Made by a program: the position numbers and the translations under genes. A DNA stretch of 64,000 nt from CACIAM-69d sp001698445 (lineage in GTDB: Bacteria; Cyanobacteriota; Cyanobacteriia; CACIAM-69d), in the NCBI RefSeq assembly GCF_043235035.1, contig NZ_JAZAQF010000069.1, forward strand, positions 124,001 through 188,000, read 5' to 3'. Numbering within the stretch: the first letter of the stretch is position 1; every line of letters starts with the position of its first letter. Below are positions 1 to 7,088 of this stretch, in pieces. The notes beneath the pieces are model-generated. The model had not been told where the DNA came from. It did no database searches and saw only the letters and a list, made by a program, of their open reading frames with translations.

Positions 1-1
1 C

Positions 2-1855
2 CAGGCGGAACCGGCCGCCACCTCCCTCAAGATTGCCCAAGAGTTGCTGTTGCACCATGGGCTGTTTGCCAGCTTGCGGGGCGAAATTCAGGCGGATTTG
101 TACAAACTGCGGCCCTATCGCATTTTGGAGCTGTTGGCCCATCCGGACGAGAACAGCGTGCAACATCGCCAGGGCTTGCAGTTGTTGCGCAGCATGTTGA
201 AAGAACGCGAAGGCATTGATGGCCAGGGGGATGACCGATCGGGCTTGGGCGTTGAGGATTTTCTGCGTTTTGTGCAACAACTGCGGGTGTATTTGACCAC
301 GGAAGAACAGCTCGCCCTGTTTGAAGCGGAGGCTAAGCGCCCCTCAGCGGTGGCCACCTTCCTGACGGCCTATGCGGCGATCGCCCGGGGATTTGGGCAA
401 CGACAGCCGGCCTTTGTGCGGCAAGCGAGCTTGCTGTTGCGTCGGCTGGGCAATCGTCAGGACGTGTTCTTGGAGCAGGCGGTTTGTGCATTGCTGTTGG
501 GACGGCCCGAGGAAGCCACGCGCTACTTGAGCCAAAGCCAAGAACAGGAAGCGATCGCCCTGATTCGTCAGCAGTCGGCCGGTGCACCAGATTTGTTGCC
601 GGGCCTCTGTGCCTACACGGAACATTGGTTACGTCATGAGGTGTTTCCCCATTTTCGGGATTTGGTGCAAGGGGGTGTTTCCCTCAAGGAATATTTTGCG
701 GATGCTTCGGTGCAAAGCTATCTGGAAGCCTTGCCGGAGGGGGAACCACCGGAGAATGAATGGACGGTGGTTCCCGATCGCGCTTCCGTGAAAGCGGCCA
801 CACCGATGACAGCAAACCGGGGATCAAACCGCACCTTGGCGGCCCTGGCCGAATTGGGCGATCGCCGGTCGATCGACATGCCCCAGTTTCCCTGGCAGCG
901 GCCCACCCCTGTGCCATCGGCCGCCAACCCGATCGAACCCACTGCCAGCACCATTCGACCGCTGCCCTTGCCGGGACAGTTGGGAACCCAAGCCACTCAA
1001 CATGATCCAACGGCCCAGGACTCCGGCGCGGTTGCTCGGGCCTTTGCGGACTTTTCTGCTCCGGCTTCTGCGCCGCCGCCCAACAACGTGATTCCCCTCA
1101 GTCGGGCCACGGGAGTCAGCACAGGAACCAGCAACACGGGCAGCAGCGGGCGATCGAGCGTGGGAGCCGCGCCTCCGTTACCCCCTGGTGGGGCCGATCG
1201 CCCCAGTCGCAGTCGTCAGCGCACCGATCGCCCTGCCCGGACTCGGGGTGGAGGCGGCGATCGACTCCCGATCGCGATCGGGGTTGGGATTATGGTGATT
1301 GGTCTTGGTTCGTTCCTCATTTGGCGGGTGTTCCAAGCTCTGGGCGAAACCTTCCAAGGGGGGCCCAACCTGGAGGGAGAACAACCGATCGTCCAACTCG
1401 ATCGGCCCGTGATTGAAATTCCGCCGCCGCCCGCAGTTCCCAACCCGGAAACCGCCCTCACGGCCCCTGGCCTCAACCCGGAAACCGCCCAGCAACTGGT
1501 GCAAACCTGGCTGAGCGCCAAGGCCGCCGCCATGGGCCGCGAACACCAGGGAGAACGCCTCACGGAAATTTTGGCGGATCCGATGTTGCGCACCTGGCGG
1601 GCCCGATCGCGCGATGCCCTCAACCAAAAACTGCACTGGGAATACGAGCATCAGGTGAGGCTGGAAGATGTGAAAGCCACGCCAGATCAGCCCGATCGCG
1701 GTCAGATTATCGCTGAGGTGCGGGAAGTGGCCAAACTGTTCAAAAATGGCAAGCCCGATCGCGCCGGTTCCTACAACGAAGTGCTGCGAGTGCGCTACGA
1801 AGCTCAACGCAAAGACGGGCGCTGGTATCTACGTGATGTTAAAGTGCTTCGATAA
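2..1855 (+). CDS. ftn2: Cell division protein Ftn2/ZipN (ARC6 homologue), 5' truncated
   Basis: The reading frame is open from the window edge, so the N-terminus (the J-domain-like part in this family) lies outside. What is visible is an alpha-helical region, a long Pro/Ser/Arg-rich linker, one membrane segment coded near 1265-1330 (IAIGVGIMVIGLGSFLIW) and a C-terminal IMS-type domain (about 1470-1855) starting at a PETAQQLVQTWLSAKAAAMG segment. This order is that of cyanobacterial Ftn2/ZipN and plant ARC6, an inner-membrane protein that tethers and organises the FtsZ ring. The first in-frame start-like codon, TTG at 44, is internal and is not the true start. The linker carries many GATCG-derived codons. 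Identification rests on architecture and the C-terminal domain; the missing N-terminus is the main limit. Confidence 0.85.
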   Translation, partial: QAEPAATSLKIAQELLLHHGLFASLRGEIQADLYKLRPYRILELLAHPDENSVQHRQGLQLLRSMLKEREGIDGQGDDRSGLGVEDFLRFVQQLRVYLTTEEQLALFEAEAKRPSAVATFLTAYAAIARGFGQRQPAFVRQASLLLRRLGNRQDVFLEQAVCALLLGRPEEATRYLSQSQEQEAIALIRQQSAGAPDLLPGLCAYTEHWLRHEVFPHFRDLVQGGVSLKEYFADASVQSYLEALPEGEPPENEWTVVPDRASVKAATPMTANRGSNRTLAALAELGDRRSIDMPQFPWQRPTPVPSAANPIEPTASTIRPLPLPGQLGTQATQHDPTAQDSGAVARAFADFSAPASAPPPNNVIPLSRATGVSTGTSNTGSSGRSSVGAAPPLPPGGADRPSRSRQRTDRPARTRGGGGDRLPIAIGVGIMVIGLGSFLIWRVFQALGETFQGGPNLEGEQPIVQLDRPVIEIPPPPAVPNPETALTAPGLNPETAQQLVQTWLSAKAAAMGREHQGERLTEILADPMLRTWRARSRDALNQKLHWEYEHQVRLEDVKATPDQPDRGQIIAEVREVAKLFKNGKPDRAGSYNEVLRVRYEAQRKDGRWYLRDVKVLR

Positions 1856-1970
1856 TTGGGTTAACCCATGGTTAAACGCCAGCTTGCTGAGCGGGTCGAT
1901 CGGCCTTGGGCCCTAAACCCAAATCACCGTCCCCGCACCGGGCTGGCCTACGGCGATCGCGCAGTCCCGT

Positions 1971-3128
1971 ATGGCCGAAGTACTTCTACATGCCTACACA
2001 CCACTGTTGATTTGGACAGGGTTGGGACTCTTGTTGGGGCCCTGGTTACCTCGTTCTTGGCCGCGACTGGTCGGGCGATCGCTCTATTGGATCGGCGTGC
2101 CCCTCGAAGTCTTTTCCCTTGCCCGCCACACCAACTTTTCAGGCCAAATGGGCCTGGCTCCGGCCGGCGCGGCTCTCGCGGTAGTGTTGGGAGCCTTGCT
2201 GAGCTTGGCTTCGCTGCATTACCTGATGAGGAGCGATCTGCGCGTTGACATGCCGCCCGATCGCCCGACGGGGGGCCTTTGGGGGCGGCATGGCTCCGGG
2301 AAATTCGCAACGGCGATCGCCCTCAGCACCTCGCCCGCCCTGGCCCCGATGGTGACGAATTTGGAGACAAATCTCGGGGCAGATTGTGGAATAGATTGTG
2401 AGACAATTTGTGAGATAGGCCTCACGATCGATGCGATCGATCCGGCCAAGGCTCCGGAAACAGTCCCTTGGTGGACAGAACCCGCCGCCCGAGGGAGCTA
2501 TATCCTCTCCGCCATGCTGGGGAACACGGGTTTTGTGGGTTTGGCGATCGCCCCTTTGTTTTTGGATGCCAGCTCAGCGGGATTTCCAGCGTTTTACGCA
2601 GTGTCCCAAAACGTGATGGGAACCTATGGCCTCGGGGTGTGGGTGGCCAGCACCTTTGGCACCACCGGGGGCGATCGCAGCCTTTGGGGCCAAATCAAAA
2701 CCATGGCCGCCGTGCCCTCTCTTTGGGGATTTGGGTTTGGGGTGGCCAGCCAACCGATCGCCCTGCCTCCCTGGATCGAAACCCTGTCCCATGGTTCCGT
2801 GGGGCTGGTGATTCCCACGGCGTTTGTGTTGATGGGCATTCGGCTCAGTCAACTGAAAGGGTGGGACTGTTTGCGGGTGGCGGCCGTGCCGGCCCTGCTC
2901 AAAACCATCGCCGTGCCGGCCCTGTTGGGATTGGGGGCGATCGTGGTTGGGATTGATCCGCAATTACGCCTGGGGCTGGTGTTGATGTCCGGAATGCCCA
3001 CGGCCTTTGCTTGCCTGATTTTGGCGGAAGAATACGACCTCGATCGCTCCATGATTGCCACCAGCATTGCCCTCACTACCGTGTTGGTTTTGCTGGCCAT
3101 CCCGATGTGGCTCAAGTTGTTTGGTTAA
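1971..3128 (+). CDS. AEC-family (auxin efflux carrier-like) permease
   Basis: This 385-residue integral membrane protein has about ten hydrophobic segments. The segment after residue 180 (SAMLGNTGFVGLAIAPLF) is typical of the Membrane_trans/AEC family, as is the C-terminal block with GMPTAFACLILAEEYD followed by a final membrane helix. AEC proteins export or import small organic anions or amino-acid-like compounds; no substrate can be read from the sequence. The central cytoplasmic region (about residues 75-170) is long, polar and rich in Thr/Asp/Glu (ETNLGADCGIDCETICEIG), which looks like a lineage insertion. It starts at ATG 1971, 115 bases after ftn2, and is probably independent of it. An overlapping frame starting at 1868 is low-complexity and was not preferred. 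Confidence 0.8.
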   Translation: MAEVLLHAYTPLLIWTGLGLLLGPWLPRSWPRLVGRSLYWIGVPLEVFSLARHTNFSGQMGLAPAGAALAVVLGALLSLASLHYLMRSDLRVDMPPDRPTGGLWGRHGSGKFATAIALSTSPALAPMVTNLETNLGADCGIDCETICEIGLTIDAIDPAKAPETVPWWTEPAARGSYILSAMLGNTGFVGLAIAPLFLDASSAGFPAFYAVSQNVMGTYGLGVWVASTFGTTGGDRSLWGQIKTMAAVPSLWGFGFGVASQPIALPPWIETLSHGSVGLVIPTAFVLMGIRLSQLKGWDCLRVAAVPALLKTIAVPALLGLGAIVVGIDPQLRLGLVLMSGMPTAFACLILAEEYDLDRSMIATSIALTTVLVLLAIPMWLKLFG

Positions 3129-3334
3129 TGACCATAGGGGGGGAAATTCAGCATTGACACAAATCGCTTCCGATCGCTTCAGGATTGGAGAGCGCAGGCG
3201 CAACAAGCTTCGATTGGGATCAGGCCGCTCCCGAGGCCGCGCTAAAATGGCGAGCGATTTTGCAAGCCTCGGTTCACCCACCGCAAGCCTGCCTACCCCC
3301 TTCCGGATTGGGTCAAATTTGGTGTTAGGAACGC

Positions 3335-4060
3335 ATGATGCACACTCGATCTACTCTGCCTTGGGCTTGGCAATTGGTGCAACGACGCACCCGTCGAGGA
3401 TTGGCCTTGGGCCTGGCGATGGCCGCCTCCTGGGCGAGCGCCGGGCCGCTGCCGGTTTTGGCCAATCCTGTTCCGTCAACCATCGCTACTGAGGGCCATG
3501 GGCTGAACGGCTCGATCGGGCGGGCCCCGGAAGCCGCCTCACCCGCTCCAACGGTGGTTCCCGCCAACATTCCCACCGACTCAGCCAACCCGAACGCAAC
3601 TCCCGGCTCAACTCCGGCTCAACCCCCAGCCCAAACCCCCAACCCAATCCCCACCACAGCGCCAGCGGAACTGCCCGTGAAACTGGTGCTGCGACTGCGG
3701 GAACGGCGGGTTTATGTCTATCGGGGCGATCGGGTAGAGGTCAGCTATCCGGTGGCGATCGGGAAACCTTCCACCCCCACCCCCACCGGCACCTATCGCG
3801 TGTTCCAAATGGTGAAAAATCCCATCTGGCGCAATCCCTGGACAGGCCAGGTCACCAACCCCGGCCCTAACAGCGCCCTGGGGTTACGCTGGATTGGATT
3901 TATGGAGCGCTCCAACGGCATCATTGGGTTTCATGGCACGCCCACGGTTAACTCGATCGGGCGGGCCGCCTCCAATGGCTGTGTGCGGATGCGCAACGAG
4001 CATGTTGTAGAACTATTTGAAAAAGTGCAAATGGGAACCACCGTTGTGGTTGAACCCTAG
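3335..4060 (+). CDS. L,D-transpeptidase (YkuD domain), exported, first of a tandem pair
   Basis: The product has 241 residues: a basic N-terminus and hydrophobic stretch ending near VLANP (about residue 44) form a Sec-type signal peptide. A Pro/Thr/Asn-rich linker follows to about residue 113, then a YkuD domain to the end. The catalytic region has His200 (IGFHGTP) and Cys216 in ASNGCVRMRNE. The family motif is S/T-H-G-C; here Asn stands in place of the His, unlike the neighbouring paralogue. YkuD enzymes form 3-3 cross-links or attach proteins to peptidoglycan in the periplasm. The gene lies 30 bases before a homologous gene and is probably co-transcribed with it. ATG 3335 is followed at once by a second ATG, so the start is uncertain by one codon. 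Confidence 0.88.
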   Translation: MMHTRSTLPWAWQLVQRRTRRGLALGLAMAASWASAGPLPVLANPVPSTIATEGHGLNGSIGRAPEAASPAPTVVPANIPTDSANPNATPGSTPAQPPAQTPNPIPTTAPAELPVKLVLRLRERRVYVYRGDRVEVSYPVAIGKPSTPTPTGTYRVFQMVKNPIWRNPWTGQVTNPGPNSALGLRWIGFMERSNGIIGFHGTPTVNSIGRAASNGCVRMRNEHVVELFEKVQMGTTVVVEP

Positions 4061-4090
4061 GCCCCTCTGCCTTGAATCCACACCCAACCT

Positions 4091-4747
4091 ATGCAGTTCC
4101 AGCAACCGCCACATTTTGGGGCCTCCTCTCGCCCCTTGCCCCTTCTGGCGATCCTGGGTCTGGGCTTACTGTCCGGGGGCCCGGCCCGGGCAGAGGGGCC
4201 CCAACCGTCCCCCAATCCGCAACTCCGCCCCGTCCAGGCCGTTAACCCAGCCGCCAATGAGTCGCCCCTGAAGCGGCCAGGCCTGTGGCCCCCGATCGTA
4301 CAAACAGCCCAACCGCCGTTACCTGGTTTGGGACAATATCAAGCCCATGTCCCAGTCGTTTCCAGTGCCCTGGTGTTACGGCTCGGGGAGCGGCGGGTTT
4401 ATCTCTATCGCGGTACGGTGATGGTGCGCAGCTATCCCGTGGCGATCGGGCGGGATGGTTGGGAAACGCCCACGGGCCATTTTCAGGTCATTCAAAAAAC
4501 AGTGGATCCTGTTTGGCAGCATCCCTTCAACGGCACGATCGTCCCGGCGGGAAAAGATAATCCCTTGGGGGTTCGTTGGATTGGGTTTTGGACCAATGGT
4601 GACAACTCAATCGGCTTCCATGGCACACCTAATCCGGAGCTGATCGGTCAAGCGGTTTCCCACGGTTGTGTGCGGATGCGCAACGAAGACATTGTGGATT
4701 TATTCGATCGGGTCACGGAGGGGATGCCCGTGCGGGTGGAGCCATGA
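4091..4747 (+). CDS. L,D-transpeptidase (YkuD domain), exported, second of a tandem pair
   Basis: A 218-residue protein with a hydrophobic signal region (residues about 15-35, ending near ARAEG), a short Pro-rich linker and a YkuD domain from about residue 92. The catalytic motif is canonical: His177 in IGFHGTP and SHGCVRMRNE with Cys193. It is clearly a paralogue of the gene 30 bases upstream; both share LRLxERRVYxYRG, an SYPVAIG segment and a C-terminal VEP. The tandem arrangement suggests a local duplication followed by divergence of the linker. Expected role: peptidoglycan cross-linking in the periplasm. Which peptide or protein is the acceptor cannot be inferred. Confidence 0.9.
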   Translation: MQFQQPPHFGASSRPLPLLAILGLGLLSGGPARAEGPQPSPNPQLRPVQAVNPAANESPLKRPGLWPPIVQTAQPPLPGLGQYQAHVPVVSSALVLRLGERRVYLYRGTVMVRSYPVAIGRDGWETPTGHFQVIQKTVDPVWQHPFNGTIVPAGKDNPLGVRWIGFWTNGDNSIGFHGTPNPELIGQAVSHGCVRMRNEDIVDLFDRVTEGMPVRVEP

Positions 4748-5013
4748 CGCAACGGGCTAAAGCCGGACTGATACTGGACTGAATCGGAGTTGGGCCGGCT
4801 CACTGGCCCACCTGGGCCCATCCCCGATCGCCCTCCCGGGAACTGGTAATCTAAACAGGCTGGGTACAGGCGATCGGCCGCTCCGTGATTTTGTGGCGCT
4901 TGCCTGCAACCACGGTTGAGCGGCTCCTGTTGGGCCCGTTGCCAACGGCCCTGCTTCTTCCGCAATCCACAGCAACCTCGTCTCGTTGAATTTGCCCCAT
5001 TCACTAGCCAACC

Positions 5014-5244
5014 ATGTCTAAACTCGACAAGCCCTTTGACACGTCGGATTTGATGTATCGTGCTGCCTCGCTGATTTCCGAATCGTCCAATCGCTACAAA
5101 ATCACGGTGCAGGTGGCCAACCGGGCGAAGCGTCGCCGCTACGAAGAATTTGACACGGGCGAAGAATCTGCCATGAAGCCGGTGATTCGCGCCATCATTG
5201 AAATGTCCGATGAGCTGACCCAGCCGGACATCATTGTTTCTTAG
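5014..5244 (+). CDS. rpoZ: RNA polymerase omega subunit (RpoZ)
   Basis: A 76-residue protein whose sequence matches the cyanobacterial/plastid-type omega subunit (Ycf61 family): LMYRAASLISESSNRYKITV, then VANRAKRRRYEEFD and KPVIRAIIEMSDELTQPDII. Omega assists folding and assembly of beta' and, in cyanobacteria, primary sigma recruitment. The length is normal for the group. The gene stands alone, 266 bases after the L,D-transpeptidase pair; T-rich repeats of TTTGTTTCTTAG follow the stop codon. Confidence 0.93.
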   Translation: MSKLDKPFDTSDLMYRAASLISESSNRYKITVQVANRAKRRRYEEFDTGEESAMKPVIRAIIEMSDELTQPDIIVS

Positions 5245-5431
5245 TTTGTTTTGTTTCTTAGTTTGTTTCTCAGTTTCGTCAGTCTCCTAATGGCGCTTCT
5301 GAACGTTGATTCTGTTCTGAACGTTATTTTTGAGCGTTAATTGAGGGTTCGGCCCGCCCGTCCGGAACGCGGTCATCTCGACCGCCCGGATCAACCAAGA
5401 TTCAGAATTCTTGAAGCGAGAACGGCAGTTT

Positions 5432-6016
5432 ATGACTCTGTTGAGCGGAAACGGGCGGCGATCGGGGCGTTGGCCCGGCCTGTGGGGCGTTTGGGTGGCC
5501 TTGGGTTTGGCGATCGCCCTGATGCTTCGGGGCCCCGCGATCGCCCAACTGCCTCCTTCCACCAATGATGTTTGGCGGCAGGTTTATCAAGTGCTGCCGG
5601 ATATTCCCCGGGAAGATCACTACATCAACCGTGAGTCCCGAGAGGTCGATCGCGGCAGCAGTTTATTAGCCCGCATGATTCGCTACCACGTTTACCAAGT
5701 GGGGCGATCGCCCTTTTCGCGATTGGATTGGAAACTGACCCTCGCGGACTATTTGGGCCTGCATCAATACATTCCCGAAACCAGCTATCCCGGCAATGAA
5801 CGCCTCACGGAAAATCCCTTGGATGGAGACCAGGCGGCCGTTCGACGCTTGAACCGGGCCCAGCGTGATCGGTTGGTGAACACCCTGGTGATTTTGTTTG
5901 ACCCCAACGGCAATCGGGGTGAGCTGCCCACCGTTACCCCCGGCCCCACCAATACCCCGCGTCCCACTCCGGTGCAGCCTCGACCCGGTAGCGGTGCGGA
6001 TTTGTTGCGCCTTTAA
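5432..6016 (+). CDS. Small exported protein of unknown function
   Basis: I do not recognise a named family. From ATG 5432 the protein has about 194 residues: a basic start, a hydrophobic segment (VWVALGLAIALMLRGPAIAQ) that looks like a signal peptide with cleavage after AIA, then a compact domain containing DVWRQVYQVLPDIPRED, a YHVYQVGRSPFSRLDWKLTLADYLG segment split by charged residues, and a Pro/Thr-rich tail. The frame is open back to a TTG at 5411, but ATG 5432 places the signal peptide better. It is probably periplasmic. The codon use resembles the neighbours, so it is likely a native gene. It lies 31 bases upstream of an RTX-repeat gene and could share its transcript. Confidence 0.7.
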   Translation: MTLLSGNGRRSGRWPGLWGVWVALGLAIALMLRGPAIAQLPPSTNDVWRQVYQVLPDIPREDHYINRESREVDRGSSLLARMIRYHVYQVGRSPFSRLDWKLTLADYLGLHQYIPETSYPGNERLTENPLDGDQAAVRRLNRAQRDRLVNTLVILFDPNGNRGELPTVTPGPTNTPRPTPVQPRPGSGADLLRL

Positions 6017-6047
6017 TTTGTCCCCATTGAATTTGTCCCCATTGACC

Positions 6048-6965
6048 ATGGCAGACAATGATTACGAATTCGGCAGTTTCTTTAGCCTGTTTGCTGCCGA
6101 TGGATTACCGGATACTCGCTTGATTCGCGATCCGCTGTCGCCCGATGATGGAACCCGACCGCGTTTTTTTGATCTGAGTACCAATGGGCAACAGGGTGAT
6201 CGGGTGCGGATTCCGTCCCTGCTGACGGCCTATCCAGGGGGTGTGCGGGCCCTGAATGGCGATGATTTGGTGCAGGGCAGCGAGGCCGCAGACATCATCT
6301 ATGGCAACGGGGGCGGCGACTATCTGGAAGGCAACGGCGGGGCCGATCGCTTGATGGGTGGGCAAGGGATGGATTACCTCAGCGGCGGGGCCGGCAACGA
6401 CACCCTATTTGGCAATTTACAAGCCGACTATCTCTATGGCGGTGAAGGGGATGATCTGCTGCTGGGTGGTCAGGGGGCCGATATCCTGACCGGTGAGGCC
6501 GGCAATGATACCCTCGCGGGAGACTTGGGGCGCGATCGGCTCTGGGGAGGTCGCGGCGCGGATACCTTCATCCTCCGGCCGGGCGATGCCCCAGCTAACA
6601 GCCCGATCGGGAGTGAGCAACCCCGTACCACCGACCCAATTTTCAACGTGGATGAGCTGGTGGTGGATATCATCCTGGATTACAACGCGGCCGAGGGCGA
6701 TCAAATCCAGTTGGCGGATGGTGTGTTGCCGGTCAATGTGCGCCTCAGCCAGCGCTACTTGGTGATTGGCGATTCGCGCGACCATGCGCCTGAGGGGCCG
6801 TTTCCGCCGGGATCGATGATTCGGACGGCGGATTTTCGGGTGGAGGCGATCGCGGCCACGCTGATTACGGATAGCAGCACTGGCCTGGCCCTGGGGCTAG
6901 TGCGCGGTGCCAGTCCCGATCAGGTCAGAATTGTGGGACTGAATGCCGGAGGGTTGGCCACCTAG
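6048..6965 (+). CDS. RTX/hemolysin-type calcium-binding repeat protein
   Basis: A 305-residue acidic protein. Residues about 70-172 hold nonapeptide RTX repeats of the form GGxGxDxLxGG (GGAGNDTLFG, GGEGDDLLLG, GGQGADILTG, EAGNDTLAGD), which bind calcium and fold into a parallel beta-roll. The rest is a C-terminal beta-rich domain with a DIILDYNAAEGDQIQL stretch, the usual cap after such repeats. There is no N-terminal signal peptide, which fits export by a type I system, but no transporter gene is nearby. ATG 6048 was chosen over an upstream frame start at 5898 that would overlap the previous gene. A shorter paralogue lies at 33948-34673. The short duplication (A)ATTTGTCCCCATTGA immediately precedes the start. 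Its function (adhesin, S-layer-like, enzyme) cannot be read from the repeats. Confidence 0.88.
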   Translation: MADNDYEFGSFFSLFAADGLPDTRLIRDPLSPDDGTRPRFFDLSTNGQQGDRVRIPSLLTAYPGGVRALNGDDLVQGSEAADIIYGNGGGDYLEGNGGADRLMGGQGMDYLSGGAGNDTLFGNLQADYLYGGEGDDLLLGGQGADILTGEAGNDTLAGDLGRDRLWGGRGADTFILRPGDAPANSPIGSEQPRTTDPIFNVDELVVDIILDYNAAEGDQIQLADGVLPVNVRLSQRYLVIGDSRDHAPEGPFPPGSMIRTADFRVEAIAATLITDSSTGLALGLVRGASPDQVRIVGLNAGGLAT

Positions 6966-7069
6966 GCATGAGGTGATCCAGCATTCAGCGCTAACCGTTG
7001 ATCGGTTGATCGGTGTACGGTTCCCTGGCTGATGAATCATCGTTCAAGCTGGAGATTGAATCGCTTCGG

Positions 7070-7088
7070 CCCCTGCTCAGGGGTTTTT
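7070..7088 (+). terminator. Short hairpin with T tract after the RTX gene
   Basis: CCCCT-GCTC-AGGGG is followed by TTTTT about 105 bases after the RTX stop codon. It overlaps the last codons and stop of the convergent GGDEF-EAL gene, so it would end the plus-strand transcript inside that gene's tail. The stem is only five pairs and the call is modest. Confidence 0.45.
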
